46,358 nt of DNA from an uncultured Eubacterium sp. (GTDB lineage: Bacteria > Bacillota > Clostridia > Lachnospirales > CAG-274). The stretch's first letter is position 1. Every line of letters begins with the position of its first letter. Below are positions 16,325-24,748 of the stretch, in pieces. The DNA is taken from the NCBI GenBank assembly GCA_900545305.1, contig UQYD01000013.1, positions 1 through 46,358 of the forward strand, written 5' to 3'. The position numbers were made by a program, and so were the translations under genes. Below the pieces are notes generated by a model. It searched no databases and was not told the origin of the DNA. It was given only the letters and a program-made list of their open reading frames with translations.

Positions 16325-17356
16325 CTACCTGCTCATTTCTTCCTGAGGTCCATTACTCTTATGGGATTTGATTACGCTGTTAATTTCTTCTAAACTAGAA
16401 GCAGGCATATCACCATAAGTAGTATTCTTTACTGCACTCATAGCATTACCATACTCGACTGCAGTCTGTGGGTCGTTTGTAGTCAAGAAGCCGTATAAAG
16501 CACCTGCTACATAAGCGTCGCCACTTCCAATTCTATCTACTACCTCGATATTTTCATAAGGAGGTTCTTCATAAAATTTACCATTATAGTAAATCTTAGA
16601 GCCAAAGTTATGTCTTGTAGGGCTTACTACTTCACGTCTAGTTGTGGCAACAACCTTACAACCAAACTCGTCACAATAGCCCTTCATAATTTCTTCAAGA
16701 GTACCTGTTCTTTGCATCATTCTTCTTGAAGTTTCTTCTGAAACAAATAATATATCAACATAAGGAAGTACAGAGTAAATGGTTTCTCTTGCTTCTTCTT
16801 CTGACCAAAGCTTAGCTCTGTAGTTACAGTCGAAAGAAACAGAAGCACCCTGCTCCTTAAATCTCTTAATAAGTTCAATAACTGTTGTTCTCAAATTCTT
16901 GCTAATTGCCATAGAAATACCACTAACGTGGAAATGTCTAGTATTCTTATAAATAGATGGGTCAATTTCGCTTAAAGAAATAGAACACATTGATGAATTA
17001 GCTCTGTCATAAACAACAGAAGACTTTCTAGGATAAGCACCACTTTCATAGTAGTAAATACCCAATCTCTGTTCTGGGCTGTAATCGTAAACAACATAAT
17101 CATCACTTACATTACCATATCTAATCTTATACTTAACAAATCTACCAATCTTGTTGTCAGGAAGTTTTGTAATGATAGCAGTTCTTGCACCTAAGAAAGC
17201 TGCACCAGAAGCCACATTAAGTTCTGAACCACCGGCATTCTTTTCGAAAACCTGACCCTGAGAAATCTTTTCTTTGTCTGGAGGAGAAAGTCTTAACATA
17301 ACTTCTCCAAAGCTGATAATATCAAATTTTTTCTTAGTATCGCTAATAATACTCAT
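16325..17356 (-). CDS. kdgK: PfkB-family sugar kinase, KdgK-like (2-keto-3-deoxygluconate kinase)
   Basis: A 343-residue ribokinase-family protein. The N-terminal motif FGEVMLRLSPPDKEKISQG and NAGGSELNVASGAAFLGA fit the sugar-binding and first PfkB signature. The catalytic DRIGSGDAYVAGALYG (near residue 270) matches the DTxGAGD anion-hole motif with the catalytic Asp. The C-terminal GDMP is typical of KdgK-type kinases, which phosphorylate 2-keto-3-deoxygluconate for the Entner-Doudoroff or uronate route. No aldolase or uronate gene is adjacent, so the exact sugar is uncertain. It starts 12 bases after trpS and is probably cotranscribed. Confidence 0.82.
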   Translation of the reverse strand: MSIISDTKKKFDIISFGEVMLRLSPPDKEKISQGQVFEKNAGGSELNVASGAAFLGARTAIITKLPDNKIGRFVKYKIRYGNVSDDYVVYDYSPEQRLGIYYYESGAYPRKSSVVYDRANSSMCSISLSEIDPSIYKNTRHFHVSGISMAISKNLRTTVIELIKRFKEQGASVSFDCNYRAKLWSEEEARETIYSVLPYVDILFVSEETSRRMMQRTGTLEEIMKGYCDEFGCKVVATTRREVVSPTRHNFGSKIYYNGKFYEEPPYENIEVVDRIGSGDAYVAGALYGFLTTNDPQTAVEYGNAMSAVKNTTYGDMPASSLEEINSVIKSHKSNGPQEEMSR

Positions 17357-17368
17357 ATTATCCTCCTT

Positions 17369-18370
17369 TTACTTTGTAAAGCCAATTTTCTTTTTCACCT
17401 TACGCAAAGTCTTGTTGGCAAAATATGACGCCTTTTCAGCACCTTCTGCCATAGCCTTGTCAATATAAGCCTTGTCAGCAGAAAGCTCTTTGAACTTCTC
17501 CTGTAAAGGCTGAATTTCAGCTACTACAGCATCAGCAACAGTCTTTTTGAACTCTCCATATCCACAACCTGCAAAGTCTGCAACAGCATCGTCTACAGAT
17601 TTACCTGTCACTGCACTATATATATTCAACAAGTTACTTATACCAGGCTTTTCTTCCGGAGAATAAGCAACTACATTGTCAGAATCAGTAACTGCCCTTT
17701 TAATTTTGTTGGCAATTACGTTTAAGTCATCAAGCAAGAAAATAGCATTATTTTCATTGTCGCTTTCAGACTTACTCATTTTCTTTTCAGGGTTCTGAAG
17801 ACCCATTATTCTAGCTCCAACCTTAGGTATATAACCTTCAGGAACAGTAAACACATCGCCATAGATATTGTTAAATCTTTCAGCAATATCTCTTGTAATT
17901 TCCAAATGCTGTCTTTGGTCAGCACCTACAGGCACAAGGTCAGACTGATAAAGAAGAATATCGGCTGCCATAAGTACAGGATAAGTGTAAAGACCAGCAT
18001 TAATATTATCTGCGTGTTTAGCTGATTTATCCTTAAACTGTGTCATACGACTTAATTCGCCGGTATAAGTATAGCAATTTAAAATCCAAGACAATTCTGC
18101 GTGAGCTGGAACATCAGACTGAACATACACAATATTTTTTTCAGGGTCAAGACCCAAAGCAAGAAAGAGAGTAAATAAATCTCTAATTCTTCTTCTAAAT
18201 TCAGTAGGATTTTGTCTGACAGTAATGGCGTGCATATTAGCAACACCGAAAATACAGTTATAATCCTCCTGCAAATTCTTCCAATTCTTCAACGCACCTA
18301 AGTAATTGCCTAAAGATGGCACACCTGACGGTTGCATTGCACTATATAAAATCTTCTTATCTTTTTCCAT
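17369..18370 (-). CDS. trpS: Tryptophanyl-tRNA synthetase
   Basis: A 333-residue class Ic aminoacyl-tRNA synthetase of normal bacterial length. The HIGH-equivalent motif reads PSGVPSLGNYLGA (about 14-26), and the KMSKS loop is exact (EKKMSKSESDN, near 195). It charges tRNA-Trp. There is no T-box-like leader in front of it; it lies nine bases after argF and appears to be transcribed from the argF promoter. Confidence 0.97.
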   Translation of the reverse strand: MEKDKKILYSAMQPSGVPSLGNYLGALKNWKNLQEDYNCIFGVANMHAITVRQNPTEFRRRIRDLFTLFLALGLDPEKNIVYVQSDVPAHAELSWILNCYTYTGELSRMTQFKDKSAKHADNINAGLYTYPVLMAADILLYQSDLVPVGADQRQHLEITRDIAERFNNIYGDVFTVPEGYIPKVGARIMGLQNPEKKMSKSESDNENNAIFLLDDLNVIANKIKRAVTDSDNVVAYSPEEKPGISNLLNIYSAVTGKSVDDAVADFAGCGYGEFKKTVADAVVAEIQPLQEKFKELSADKAYIDKAMAEGAEKASYFANKTLRKVKKKIGFTK

Positions 18371-18379
18371 TTTGTCCTC

Positions 18380-19321
18380 TTATCCTATAAAGCTGGCTAC
18401 CATAACAGCCTTAATAGTGTGCATTCTATTTTCTGCTTCATCAAACACAACAGACTTAGCACTTTCGAAAACTTCTTCTGTAACTTCCTTACCCTTAATA
18501 GCTGGTAAACAGTGCATAAATAAAGTGTTGTCTTTGCCAGTCATAGCCATAACATCGCTATTAATCTGGTATGGAGAAAGGAGAGCAATTCTTTCCTTCG
18601 CCTTATCTTCTTCACCCATTGAGCACCATACATCAGTATAGAGTACGTCAGCATTCTTAACAGCTTCAGCAACATCAGCAGTAATAGTGATTGATGCACC
18701 TGACTGTTCAGCATTCTTTTTACATTCTTCAACAAGGCTTTCTTCTGGGAAAAGTTCCTTTGGAGAACAGATAACAAAATCAAGACCCATCTTAGAAGAA
18801 CCAATCATAAGGGCGTTTGCCATATTGTTTCTGCCGTCGCCCATATATACAAGTTTAACACCTTTTAACTTACCTAAATGTTCCTGAATTGTAAGGAAAT
18901 CAGCTAAAATCTGAGTTGGGTGGTCTTCATCAGTAAGACCATTCCATACAGGAACACCACTGTATTTAGCTAAATCTTCAACAACTTTCTGTGAAAATCC
19001 TCTAAATTCGATACCGTCAAACATTCTACCAAGAACTCTGGCAGTATCTTCGACAGATTCCTTACCAAGCTGTATATCACCTTTACCAAGGTATTCAGGA
19101 AAAGCACCCATATCATTACAAGCAACTACAAAAGAACATCTAGTTCTAGTTGAAGGCTTTTCAAAAATCAAAGCAATATTCTTGCCTTCCATATATTTTT
19201 TCATTGTACCATTTTTCTTATCAGCTTTTAACTGAGCTGCAAGTTCAAGGTAATGGCTAATTTCCTCAGCTGTAAAATCTCTTAATGTTAAGAAGTTTCT
19301 ACCCTTTAAATCTACTGCCAT
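18380..19321 (-). CDS. argF: Ornithine carbamoyltransferase
   Basis: A 313-residue enzyme that makes citrulline from ornithine and carbamoyl phosphate, or runs the reverse phosphorolysis in arginine breakdown. Motifs: STRTR for carbamoyl phosphate (near residue 57), HPTQ (near 135) and the ornithine-site HCLPA (near 272). Start chosen at 19321, with GGAGG about seven bases upstream; an in-frame ATG at 19372 adds residues with no homology. No other arginine or deiminase gene is in the window, so anabolic or catabolic use cannot be decided. First gene of argF-trpS-kinase. Confidence 0.95.
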   Translation of the reverse strand: MAVDLKGRNFLTLRDFTAEEISHYLELAAQLKADKKNGTMKKYMEGKNIALIFEKPSTRTRCSFVVACNDMGAFPEYLGKGDIQLGKESVEDTARVLGRMFDGIEFRGFSQKVVEDLAKYSGVPVWNGLTDEDHPTQILADFLTIQEHLGKLKGVKLVYMGDGRNNMANALMIGSSKMGLDFVICSPKELFPEESLVEECKKNAEQSGASITITADVAEAVKNADVLYTDVWCSMGEEDKAKERIALLSPYQINSDVMAMTGKDNTLFMHCLPAIKGKEVTEEVFESAKSVVFDEAENRMHTIKAVMVASFIG

Positions 19322-19395
19322 AACTAATCCTCCTAAATACCGTAAAATACAGCATATGTATATATTATTCAATAAAAATTCAATCGTTTGAACAC

Positions 19396-19424
19396 ATTAT
19401 ACACCTTTTTTTTAAAAATGTATA
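19396..19424 (-). promoter_or_regulatory. Likely promoter of argF-trpS-kinase
   Basis: Minus strand TATACA (19424-19419), 17-base spacer, TATAAT (19401-19396). The -35 is weak (4 of 6). Predicted leader about 70 bases. Confidence 0.5.
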
Positions 19425-19450
19425 TAGTTTTTTAAAAATTTACAAAAAAC

Positions 19451-21838
19451 TTACCAAATGTTAATTCTTTCTTCAGGTTTTACATACATACCATTGTACT
19501 CATTTATGCCATAGGTATCATAAAACTTCTGAAAATTGGATAAAGTTCTTTTCACTCTTACAGAGCCGTAGGAATGTTGGTCCATAACAGCTAACAGTGA
19601 TAAATACTGCCTTGTAGAGGTAGTGAAAAACAGTTTTCCGTAGGCTGTAAAGAACTTGTCGTAGTCCACATTGCCCAATTTTGAAACAGCATCTAAGGCA
19701 CAAGCCATAGCTCCGATGTCGGCAATGTTTTCATTTAATGTAAGCTGACCTGAAGTTTCTATTCCTGTAGCTGACTCATAGCCGTCATAAAATTTCTCTA
19801 CTTTTTTGCATTGTTCCTTGAAATTGGAATAGTCTACAGCACTCCACCAGTCTGTAAGATTGCCGTCTTTATCGTACATCGCCCCCTGTGTATCAAAGGC
19901 GTGTACTATTTCGTGAGCAATAACTGTGCCTATTGTGCCATAGTTGCTTTCAGGACTGTCTGAACTAAGGGCATAGCAAATGCCGGCAGGAATAATCATT
20001 TTGTTTTTCTCAGCAACATAGTAGGCATTTACGTCATAAGGCTGAACTTCCCACATATCTTTCACATCATAGTTTTTGCTGAAATCAATAGCACCTTTTA
20101 CAATAGCCCTGTTTATTTCAAGCATATTGCTGTAGTATGTTCCACCCTCCTCAGGAGATTTTATGTCTGCATAGTCCAAATAGCATCTCCAATTATCGGG
20201 ATAGCCCACCTGTAAATCCATATTATCCAGCTTTTCAATAGCCTTAATCTTTGTTGTGCCTGAAAGCCAACGGTTGTTTTTAAGCCTTTCTCTGAAAGTA
20301 TCTCTCAAATTTTCTGCTATTTTAATAACCTGTTCTTTCTTTGACTTGTCAAAATACTTCTGACAGAAAATCTGACTGATGTAAACACTCATCTGATTGG
20401 ATATGAATGTTCTGGGAGCCATATTTTGGTCTAAAACACTTTGGTCTGTGCCGTATATATCCATAAGGAAGTTGTCGTACAAATCATAGAAATTCTGTGA
20501 TAAATACATACCACCAATGCTAATCATATAGGCTTTTTGAAGACTTGCAAGCTCCTGAGAGTGTTCTCCATTGAAAAGTTCAGACAGCTTGTTTACTCTG
20601 TTCATATCCCATATAATAAGAGGTAAATTCTCATCATAGCCAAAGGCTTTTACTATTGCCTTCAAGTCCAAAGTTTTGAATTTGCTGTCAATAAAATCTA
20701 AATCATAGCTCTTGTACAGCTTTTCCATTATGTTGGAACTGTCATCAAAGCCGTCAGCTTCAATGGTTTCCATAAATTCGGAGTCACCATTTGCAATAAT
20801 ATCAGAAGAAAGAAGTTTTTCTACATTTAAAACATTTTCGGCATCTTCCAAAGCCTGTTTGTTGCTTTCTCCTGCCATTTCAAACATATCAGTAATGTAT
20901 TTTTTGTATCTTTCCAGCTCATCAGGGTTTTGACTGACACTGATGTACATAAGTGGCACATAGCAGTCAAAATACAGAGCATACTTGCCATTGTCACTAG
21001 GCTGTGGAGCAAGAGAGAAATTCACAAAAGCAGCCATACTTGTCTTTTTAGTGTATTCCTCCACAAAGGCATTTAACTGGCTATCGTCTTTCACCTGTGA
21101 CAACTGGTCTAAAAATGGTTTAATAGGCTCAACACCCTGTTCATTTCTGGTTTTAAAATCCTCTATAGTAAGGTAGAGGTTCTGTATAGCCGACTCCTTA
21201 GAGCCTTTTTGCCAATCTCCGTCAATACATTCATTTACAATGCTGTTGAACATTTCCACATTATGTTTTTGGGCTTCATCAATGGTATTTAAATTGCCTG
21301 TGTCCTCAAGCTGGGCAGAATTGTCCTTCAAAAGCTCATTGTGGTTTACATAAGAATAAAAATCGTCCTTTTTGTCAGTGCCATAAAGTCTGTAAACTCT
21401 CTGAAGAATGGTGTCAAATTCCTTTTCAGTAACATTCTGCAAAGGATAAAAAGCACCACTGCCGTCATTGTCTACAAGCCCACAAGAAACCATTTTGCCG
21501 ATTTCATTCCCTGCCCACATAGGCATATCGTAGTATGTAATCTTAGTCGGAGAATTTGCAAGACAATCCCCCTGAAGCTGAGGAAAATTGTCAAAAGCCC
21601 TACTTATTAAATAGTAACATTGTGCCTTTGTAACATCTTCGTCAAGTACAAAAGACGAACTGCTAAGGAGCTTTTCCTTTGTGTACTGTGGATTGTAACT
21701 CCCTGCCACTTTGTCAAGCCTGTTCACAACATCTCTGACAGTTATGTAATTGTCGCCACCGTATACAATAGTGACGCTTGTGCATATAAGCACTAAAATC
21801 AAAATAATTGAAAAAAGTTTTTTCACGTCTACCCTCAT
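19451..21838 (-). CDS. Exported M13 (neprilysin/PepO) metallopeptidase with N-terminal SLH region
   Basis: A 795-residue zinc peptidase. A signal peptide covers residues 1-27 (cleavage near YGG). Residues about 30-155 look like S-layer homology units (YYDMPMWAGNEIGKMVSCGL, then F-YPLQNVTEKEFDTILQRVY). The M13 part begins near 158 (DDFYSYVNHNELLKD). The active site is visible: HEIVH at 642-646 (two zinc His and the catalytic Glu) and NENIAD at 702-707 (third ligand E703, D707). The protein ends INIW, as many M13 enzymes end in a short aromatic tail. It would cleave peptides outside the cell while held to wall polymers. Its ATG overlaps the sfsA stop (ATGA). Confidence 0.9.
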   Translation of the reverse strand: MRVDVKKLFSIILILVLICTSVTIVYGGDNYITVRDVVNRLDKVAGSYNPQYTKEKLLSSSSFVLDEDVTKAQCYYLISRAFDNFPQLQGDCLANSPTKITYYDMPMWAGNEIGKMVSCGLVDNDGSGAFYPLQNVTEKEFDTILQRVYRLYGTDKKDDFYSYVNHNELLKDNSAQLEDTGNLNTIDEAQKHNVEMFNSIVNECIDGDWQKGSKESAIQNLYLTIEDFKTRNEQGVEPIKPFLDQLSQVKDDSQLNAFVEEYTKKTSMAAFVNFSLAPQPSDNGKYALYFDCYVPLMYISVSQNPDELERYKKYITDMFEMAGESNKQALEDAENVLNVEKLLSSDIIANGDSEFMETIEADGFDDSSNIMEKLYKSYDLDFIDSKFKTLDLKAIVKAFGYDENLPLIIWDMNRVNKLSELFNGEHSQELASLQKAYMISIGGMYLSQNFYDLYDNFLMDIYGTDQSVLDQNMAPRTFISNQMSVYISQIFCQKYFDKSKKEQVIKIAENLRDTFRERLKNNRWLSGTTKIKAIEKLDNMDLQVGYPDNWRCYLDYADIKSPEEGGTYYSNMLEINRAIVKGAIDFSKNYDVKDMWEVQPYDVNAYYVAEKNKMIIPAGICYALSSDSPESNYGTIGTVIAHEIVHAFDTQGAMYDKDGNLTDWWSAVDYSNFKEQCKKVEKFYDGYESATGIETSGQLTLNENIADIGAMACALDAVSKLGNVDYDKFFTAYGKLFFTTSTRQYLSLLAVMDQHSYGSVRVKRTLSNFQKFYDTYGINEYNGMYVKPEERINIW

Positions 21839-22515
21839 ACTAGAACCTGTACCGGCTTTCTAATCACCATACTGTCCGGCTCTATTTCACAATCATAGGC
21901 AAGTATGTTTACACCACTTGCTTTCGCCTTTTTTAACTCCTCTGCAAAAGCCTTATGATTTTCTGCATTTGGCTCAAAATATTTCACATTACTCATTTGT
22001 ACAATAAATAGTACATATGTTTCATACCCCATATTGTGTGCTATCTGCAATTCCTTTAAATGCTTTACAGCCCTTTCACTAGGTGCATCAGGAAAACTGA
22101 CAACATTGTCATTCTCCAATGTAACCCCTTTCACTTCCATAAAGCATTTTTTACCCCCACGCTCAAAATACATATCAAAACGTGAGTTCCGGAAAGTCTT
22201 TTCTCTCTTTAAATTTACAATATCCGAAAACAAGCCACCACCTTTCAGCCACTCCTCAACAGCCTTGTTAGGTGCTTGAGAGTCCATATTAATAAGCCTG
22301 CCACCTTTGTTGACGGCAATAAGTGAAAACCTCGTCTTCCTCTTTGGGTCATTGTTGGTCTGAACATAAATTTCAGCATTTGGAATAAGAAGCTCTCTGC
22401 ATCTGCCAGTGTTCTTGACGTGGCATATCTCCTCTTTGCCGTTTACTGAAATGTGGGCAATAAACCTGTTCTCTCGTGTTAAAAATTTGGCTTTTATTAT
22501 GTTGTCATATCTCAT
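21835..22515 (-). CDS. sfsA: SfsA family protein (sugar fermentation stimulation homologue)
   Basis: A 226-residue protein of standard SfsA length. Family motifs: CHVKNTGRCRELLIPNA, RKTRFSLIAV, NMDSQAPNKAVEEWL and EVKGVTL-FPDAPSERAVKHL. The core resembles a PD-(D/E)XK nuclease fold (FMEVKGVTL), and E. coli SfsA binds DNA and affects maltose gene expression, but its biochemical role is not settled. It overlaps the M13 peptidase gene by four bases, so the two are translated together. Confidence 0.93.
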   Translation of the reverse strand: MRYDNIIKAKFLTRENRFIAHISVNGKEEICHVKNTGRCRELLIPNAEIYVQTNNDPKRKTRFSLIAVNKGGRLINMDSQAPNKAVEEWLKGGGLFSDIVNLKREKTFRNSRFDMYFERGGKKCFMEVKGVTLENDNVVSFPDAPSERAVKHLKELQIAHNMGYETYVLFIVQMSNVKYFEPNAENHKAFAEELKKAKASGVNILAYDCEIEPDSMVIRKPVQVLV

Positions 22516-22581
22516 TTTACTACCTTATATTAATGGAAAATAATTGTAATTTTTTAGTCCTCTTTTACTAGTCAAAAATAT

Positions 22582-22797
22582 AATAGTAAAGTTTTACTCC
22601 ATTTTTTTCTGGTCAGAACATTTTGCTTTGCAAAATATGGCTTATACAAGCCACCGGACTTCTTTCCGGTTTGCTAAAAATCGTGATTTTTAAGGCAAAG
22701 CCTTAAATCGCTTACTTGTAAGCGAAACAAATGCTTGCAAGAGCATTTTTCTTTGTTCCTTTCTTTTTGCGACAGAAAAAGAAAGAATAGCATTTTA
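22582..22797. repeat. Multi-hairpin intergenic repeat, copy A
   Basis: Fills the gap between proA and sfsA. In order on the plus strand: AGTAAAGTTTTACT (22585-22598); TTCTG-GT-CAGAA (22608-22619); ATTTTGC-TTT-GCAAAAT (22620-22636); TGGCTT-ATAC-AAGCCA (22638-22653); ACCGGA/TCCGGT (22653-22670); TTTAAGGC-AAA-GCCTTAAA (22689-22707); CGCTTAC-TT-GTAAGCG (22709-22724); ATGCT/AGCAT (22731-22746); and a perfect 10-base stem CTTTCTTTTT/AAAAAGAAAG with loop GCGACAG (22759-22785). No coding potential. It shares order and sequence with copies at 33658, 35349 and (inverted) 42201. The last hairpin lies 13 bases from the proA stop. Confidence 0.9.
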
Positions 22798-22798
22798 A

Positions 22799-24046
22799 TT
22801 ATTGTCTTATTTGTCCATTTCCGTATATTATATATTTAGTAGTAGTAATAGCTTTAAGACCCATAGGACCTCTTGCGTGCAATTTCTGTGTACTAATACC
22901 GATTTCAGCACCAAAACCGAACTCATTGCCATCAGTAAATCTAGTAGAAGCGTTTACATACACTGCTGCTGAGTCTACTTCGTTTAAAAATCTCTGGGCA
23001 TTAGTATAGTTTTCTGTAACAATAGATTCTGAATGACCTGTTGAGTATTTCGCAATATGGTCAATAGCATCATCAAGGCTATCTACCACCTTAACAGCAA
23101 GGATATAGTCCAAATATTCAGTTGCCCAATCTTCCTCTGTAGCCGGTACAACATCAGGCACAATCTCTGCCACTCTTTGGTCACCTCTGATTTCAACACC
23201 CTTTTCTCTTAATGCTGAAATAGCCTTTGGTAAATACTCTTTTGCTATATTTTTATGTACTAAAAGAGTTTCGGCTGCGTTACACACACCAACTCTCTGT
23301 GCCTTAGCATTTACAATAATGTTCACGCCGTCATCAATTTTGCCACTTTCGTCCATATAAATATGGCAGTTACCTACACCAGTTTCAATTACCGGAACAG
23401 TAGCATTTTTAACAACAGACTGTATAAGACCCTTGCCACCTCTAGGAATAAGCAAATCAATATAATCATTTAATGTCATCATTTCAGTAGAAGATGCTCT
23501 AGTAGTGTCCTCTACAAGCTGAACAAAATCAGGGTTATAGCCTAAGTCCTCAATAGCCTTTCTGAAAACAGAAACAGTGGCAATATTGGAGTGGATAGCA
23601 TCACTACCACCTCTAAGAATAACAGCACTACCAGCCTTTAAGCAAAGACCAAAGGCGTCACTTGTAACATTAGGTCTAGCTTCATAGATAATGCCAATAA
23701 CGCCCATAGGCACACGTTTTTGACCAACTGTAAGACCATTTGGCAAAGTTCTCATATCAAGGACTTCTCCAATAGGGTCAGGAAGTTTTTCAATAAGCTC
23801 CAAGCCCTCAGCCATAGCATTCACTCTTTCTACATTGAGCATCAATCTATCCTGTAAACCCTGTGGCATATTGTTATTTTTGGCATTTTCCATATCTTTG
23901 GCATTTTCGCCAACAATAAATTCTGCATTATCTCTCAAAGCCTTAGCACAAACGGCTAAAATATTGTTCTTCTGGTCTGTACCAAGTTTTGCAAGCTGTC
24001 TTTTTGCAACTACTGCAAGCTGACCATTTTCCTTAACAGTTTTCAT
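22799..24046 (-). CDS. proA: Gamma-glutamyl phosphate reductase
   Basis: A 415-residue NADPH-dependent enzyme of proline synthesis, reducing glutamyl-5-phosphate to the semialdehyde. Motifs: the nucleotide-binding GVIGIIYEARPNVTSDAFGL, LRGGSDAIHSN, and the catalytic Cys in RVGVCNAAETLL. The end FGAEIGISTQKLHARGPMGL is typical. The length is normal. proB is not in the window. It overlaps the 5-formyl-THF cyclo-ligase gene by four bases. After its stop there is no ordinary terminator; repeat copy A begins 13 bases further. Confidence 0.97.
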   Translation of the reverse strand: MKTVKENGQLAVVAKRQLAKLGTDQKNNILAVCAKALRDNAEFIVGENAKDMENAKNNNMPQGLQDRLMLNVERVNAMAEGLELIEKLPDPIGEVLDMRTLPNGLTVGQKRVPMGVIGIIYEARPNVTSDAFGLCLKAGSAVILRGGSDAIHSNIATVSVFRKAIEDLGYNPDFVQLVEDTTRASSTEMMTLNDYIDLLIPRGGKGLIQSVVKNATVPVIETGVGNCHIYMDESGKIDDGVNIIVNAKAQRVGVCNAAETLLVHKNIAKEYLPKAISALREKGVEIRGDQRVAEIVPDVVPATEEDWATEYLDYILAVKVVDSLDDAIDHIAKYSTGHSESIVTENYTNAQRFLNEVDSAAVYVNASTRFTDGNEFGFGAEIGISTQKLHARGPMGLKAITTTKYIIYGNGQIRQ

Positions 24047-24603
24047 TTCACTATCCCCCTATTTGTCACAATTATATCTAAAGGCACATCGTTTTCCTCT
24101 GTAGGCACATTTTCTACTATTTGAAAATCGTAGGCGACGCCAACAGAGCATAAATATTTATTTTCGCTCAGATATTTGTCATAAAAACCACCGCCGTAGC
24201 CCATTCTGTTTTTGTTGTTATCTAAAACCAAGGCAGGCACGATTATAAATGTACTTTCATCTGAGTTCAGAATATCTTCTTCATTAAATACAGGCTCAAG
24301 TATGCCGTACTTGTTCTCCACAAGATTGTCTAAGCCCTCTATTTTGAGAAAAACCATTTCGTGGGGCTTTCCCGTCATATAGGGTACGGCAACCTCTTTG
24401 CCCTTTTTTAAAGCATCTTTTATTATGTTTTTAGTCACTACTTCCTTGCCATAGTTTATGAAAGTAAACAAGGTCTTACAATCATTGTATTGTGGCAAAG
24501 AAAAAATATTATACTGTATTTCAGCCGACATTTCCTCAACCTGAGAAAGTGTCAAAGCACTTCTTTTTTCCTTATATAATTTCCTTATTTCAGACTTTGT
24601 CAA
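24043..24603 (-). CDS. 5-formyltetrahydrofolate cyclo-ligase
   Basis: A 186-residue ATP-dependent enzyme turning 5-formyl-THF into 5,10-methenyl-THF. The family signature is clear: GYGGGFYDKYL near residue 135, with the N-terminal KSEIRKLYKEKRSAL. I assign a TTG start at 24603: GGAGG lies eight bases upstream, and the promoter at 24637-24665 would start transcription close to 24630, so the in-frame ATG at 24633 would be at or before the 5' end of the mRNA. First gene of a two-gene unit with proA. Confidence 0.9.
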   Translation of the reverse strand: MTKSEIRKLYKEKRSALTLSQVEEMSAEIQYNIFSLPQYNDCKTLFTFINYGKEVVTKNIIKDALKKGKEVAVPYMTGKPHEMVFLKIEGLDNLVENKYGILEPVFNEEDILNSDESTFIIVPALVLDNNKNRMGYGGGFYDKYLSENKYLCSVGVAYDFQIVENVPTEENDVPLDIIVTNRGIVK

Positions 24604-24636
24604 AGAAAGCACCTCCAAAATACATATTTTCATTTA

Positions 24637-24665
24637 ATTTTATCACAACCGACAAATAAATACAA
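24637..24665 (-). promoter_or_regulatory. Likely promoter of the cyclo-ligase-proA unit
   Basis: Minus strand TTGTAT (24665-24660), 17-base spacer, TAAAAT (24642-24637). It supports the TTG start at 24603. Confidence 0.55.
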
Positions 24666-24672
24666 CAACCTC

Positions 24673-24701
24673 TTGACTAAAGGCGAAAAAAACCTTACAA
24701 T
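24673..24701 (+). promoter_or_regulatory. Promoter of the SulP permease gene
   Basis: TTGACT (24673-24678), 17-base spacer, TACAAT (24696-24701). GGAGGAAG follows at 24731-24738. Confidence 0.85.
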
Positions 24702-24748
24702 AAATTATGAAGATATTATTAAAATTTTATGGAGGAAGATTTAAGAAA

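Noticed and set aside
22582..22797. Reading the palindrome arrays as a CRISPR array or a MITE
   Set aside because: The hairpins within a copy differ from each other and are not separated by spacers, so this is not CRISPR. I found no terminal inverted repeats or clear target duplications, so a MITE is not shown.
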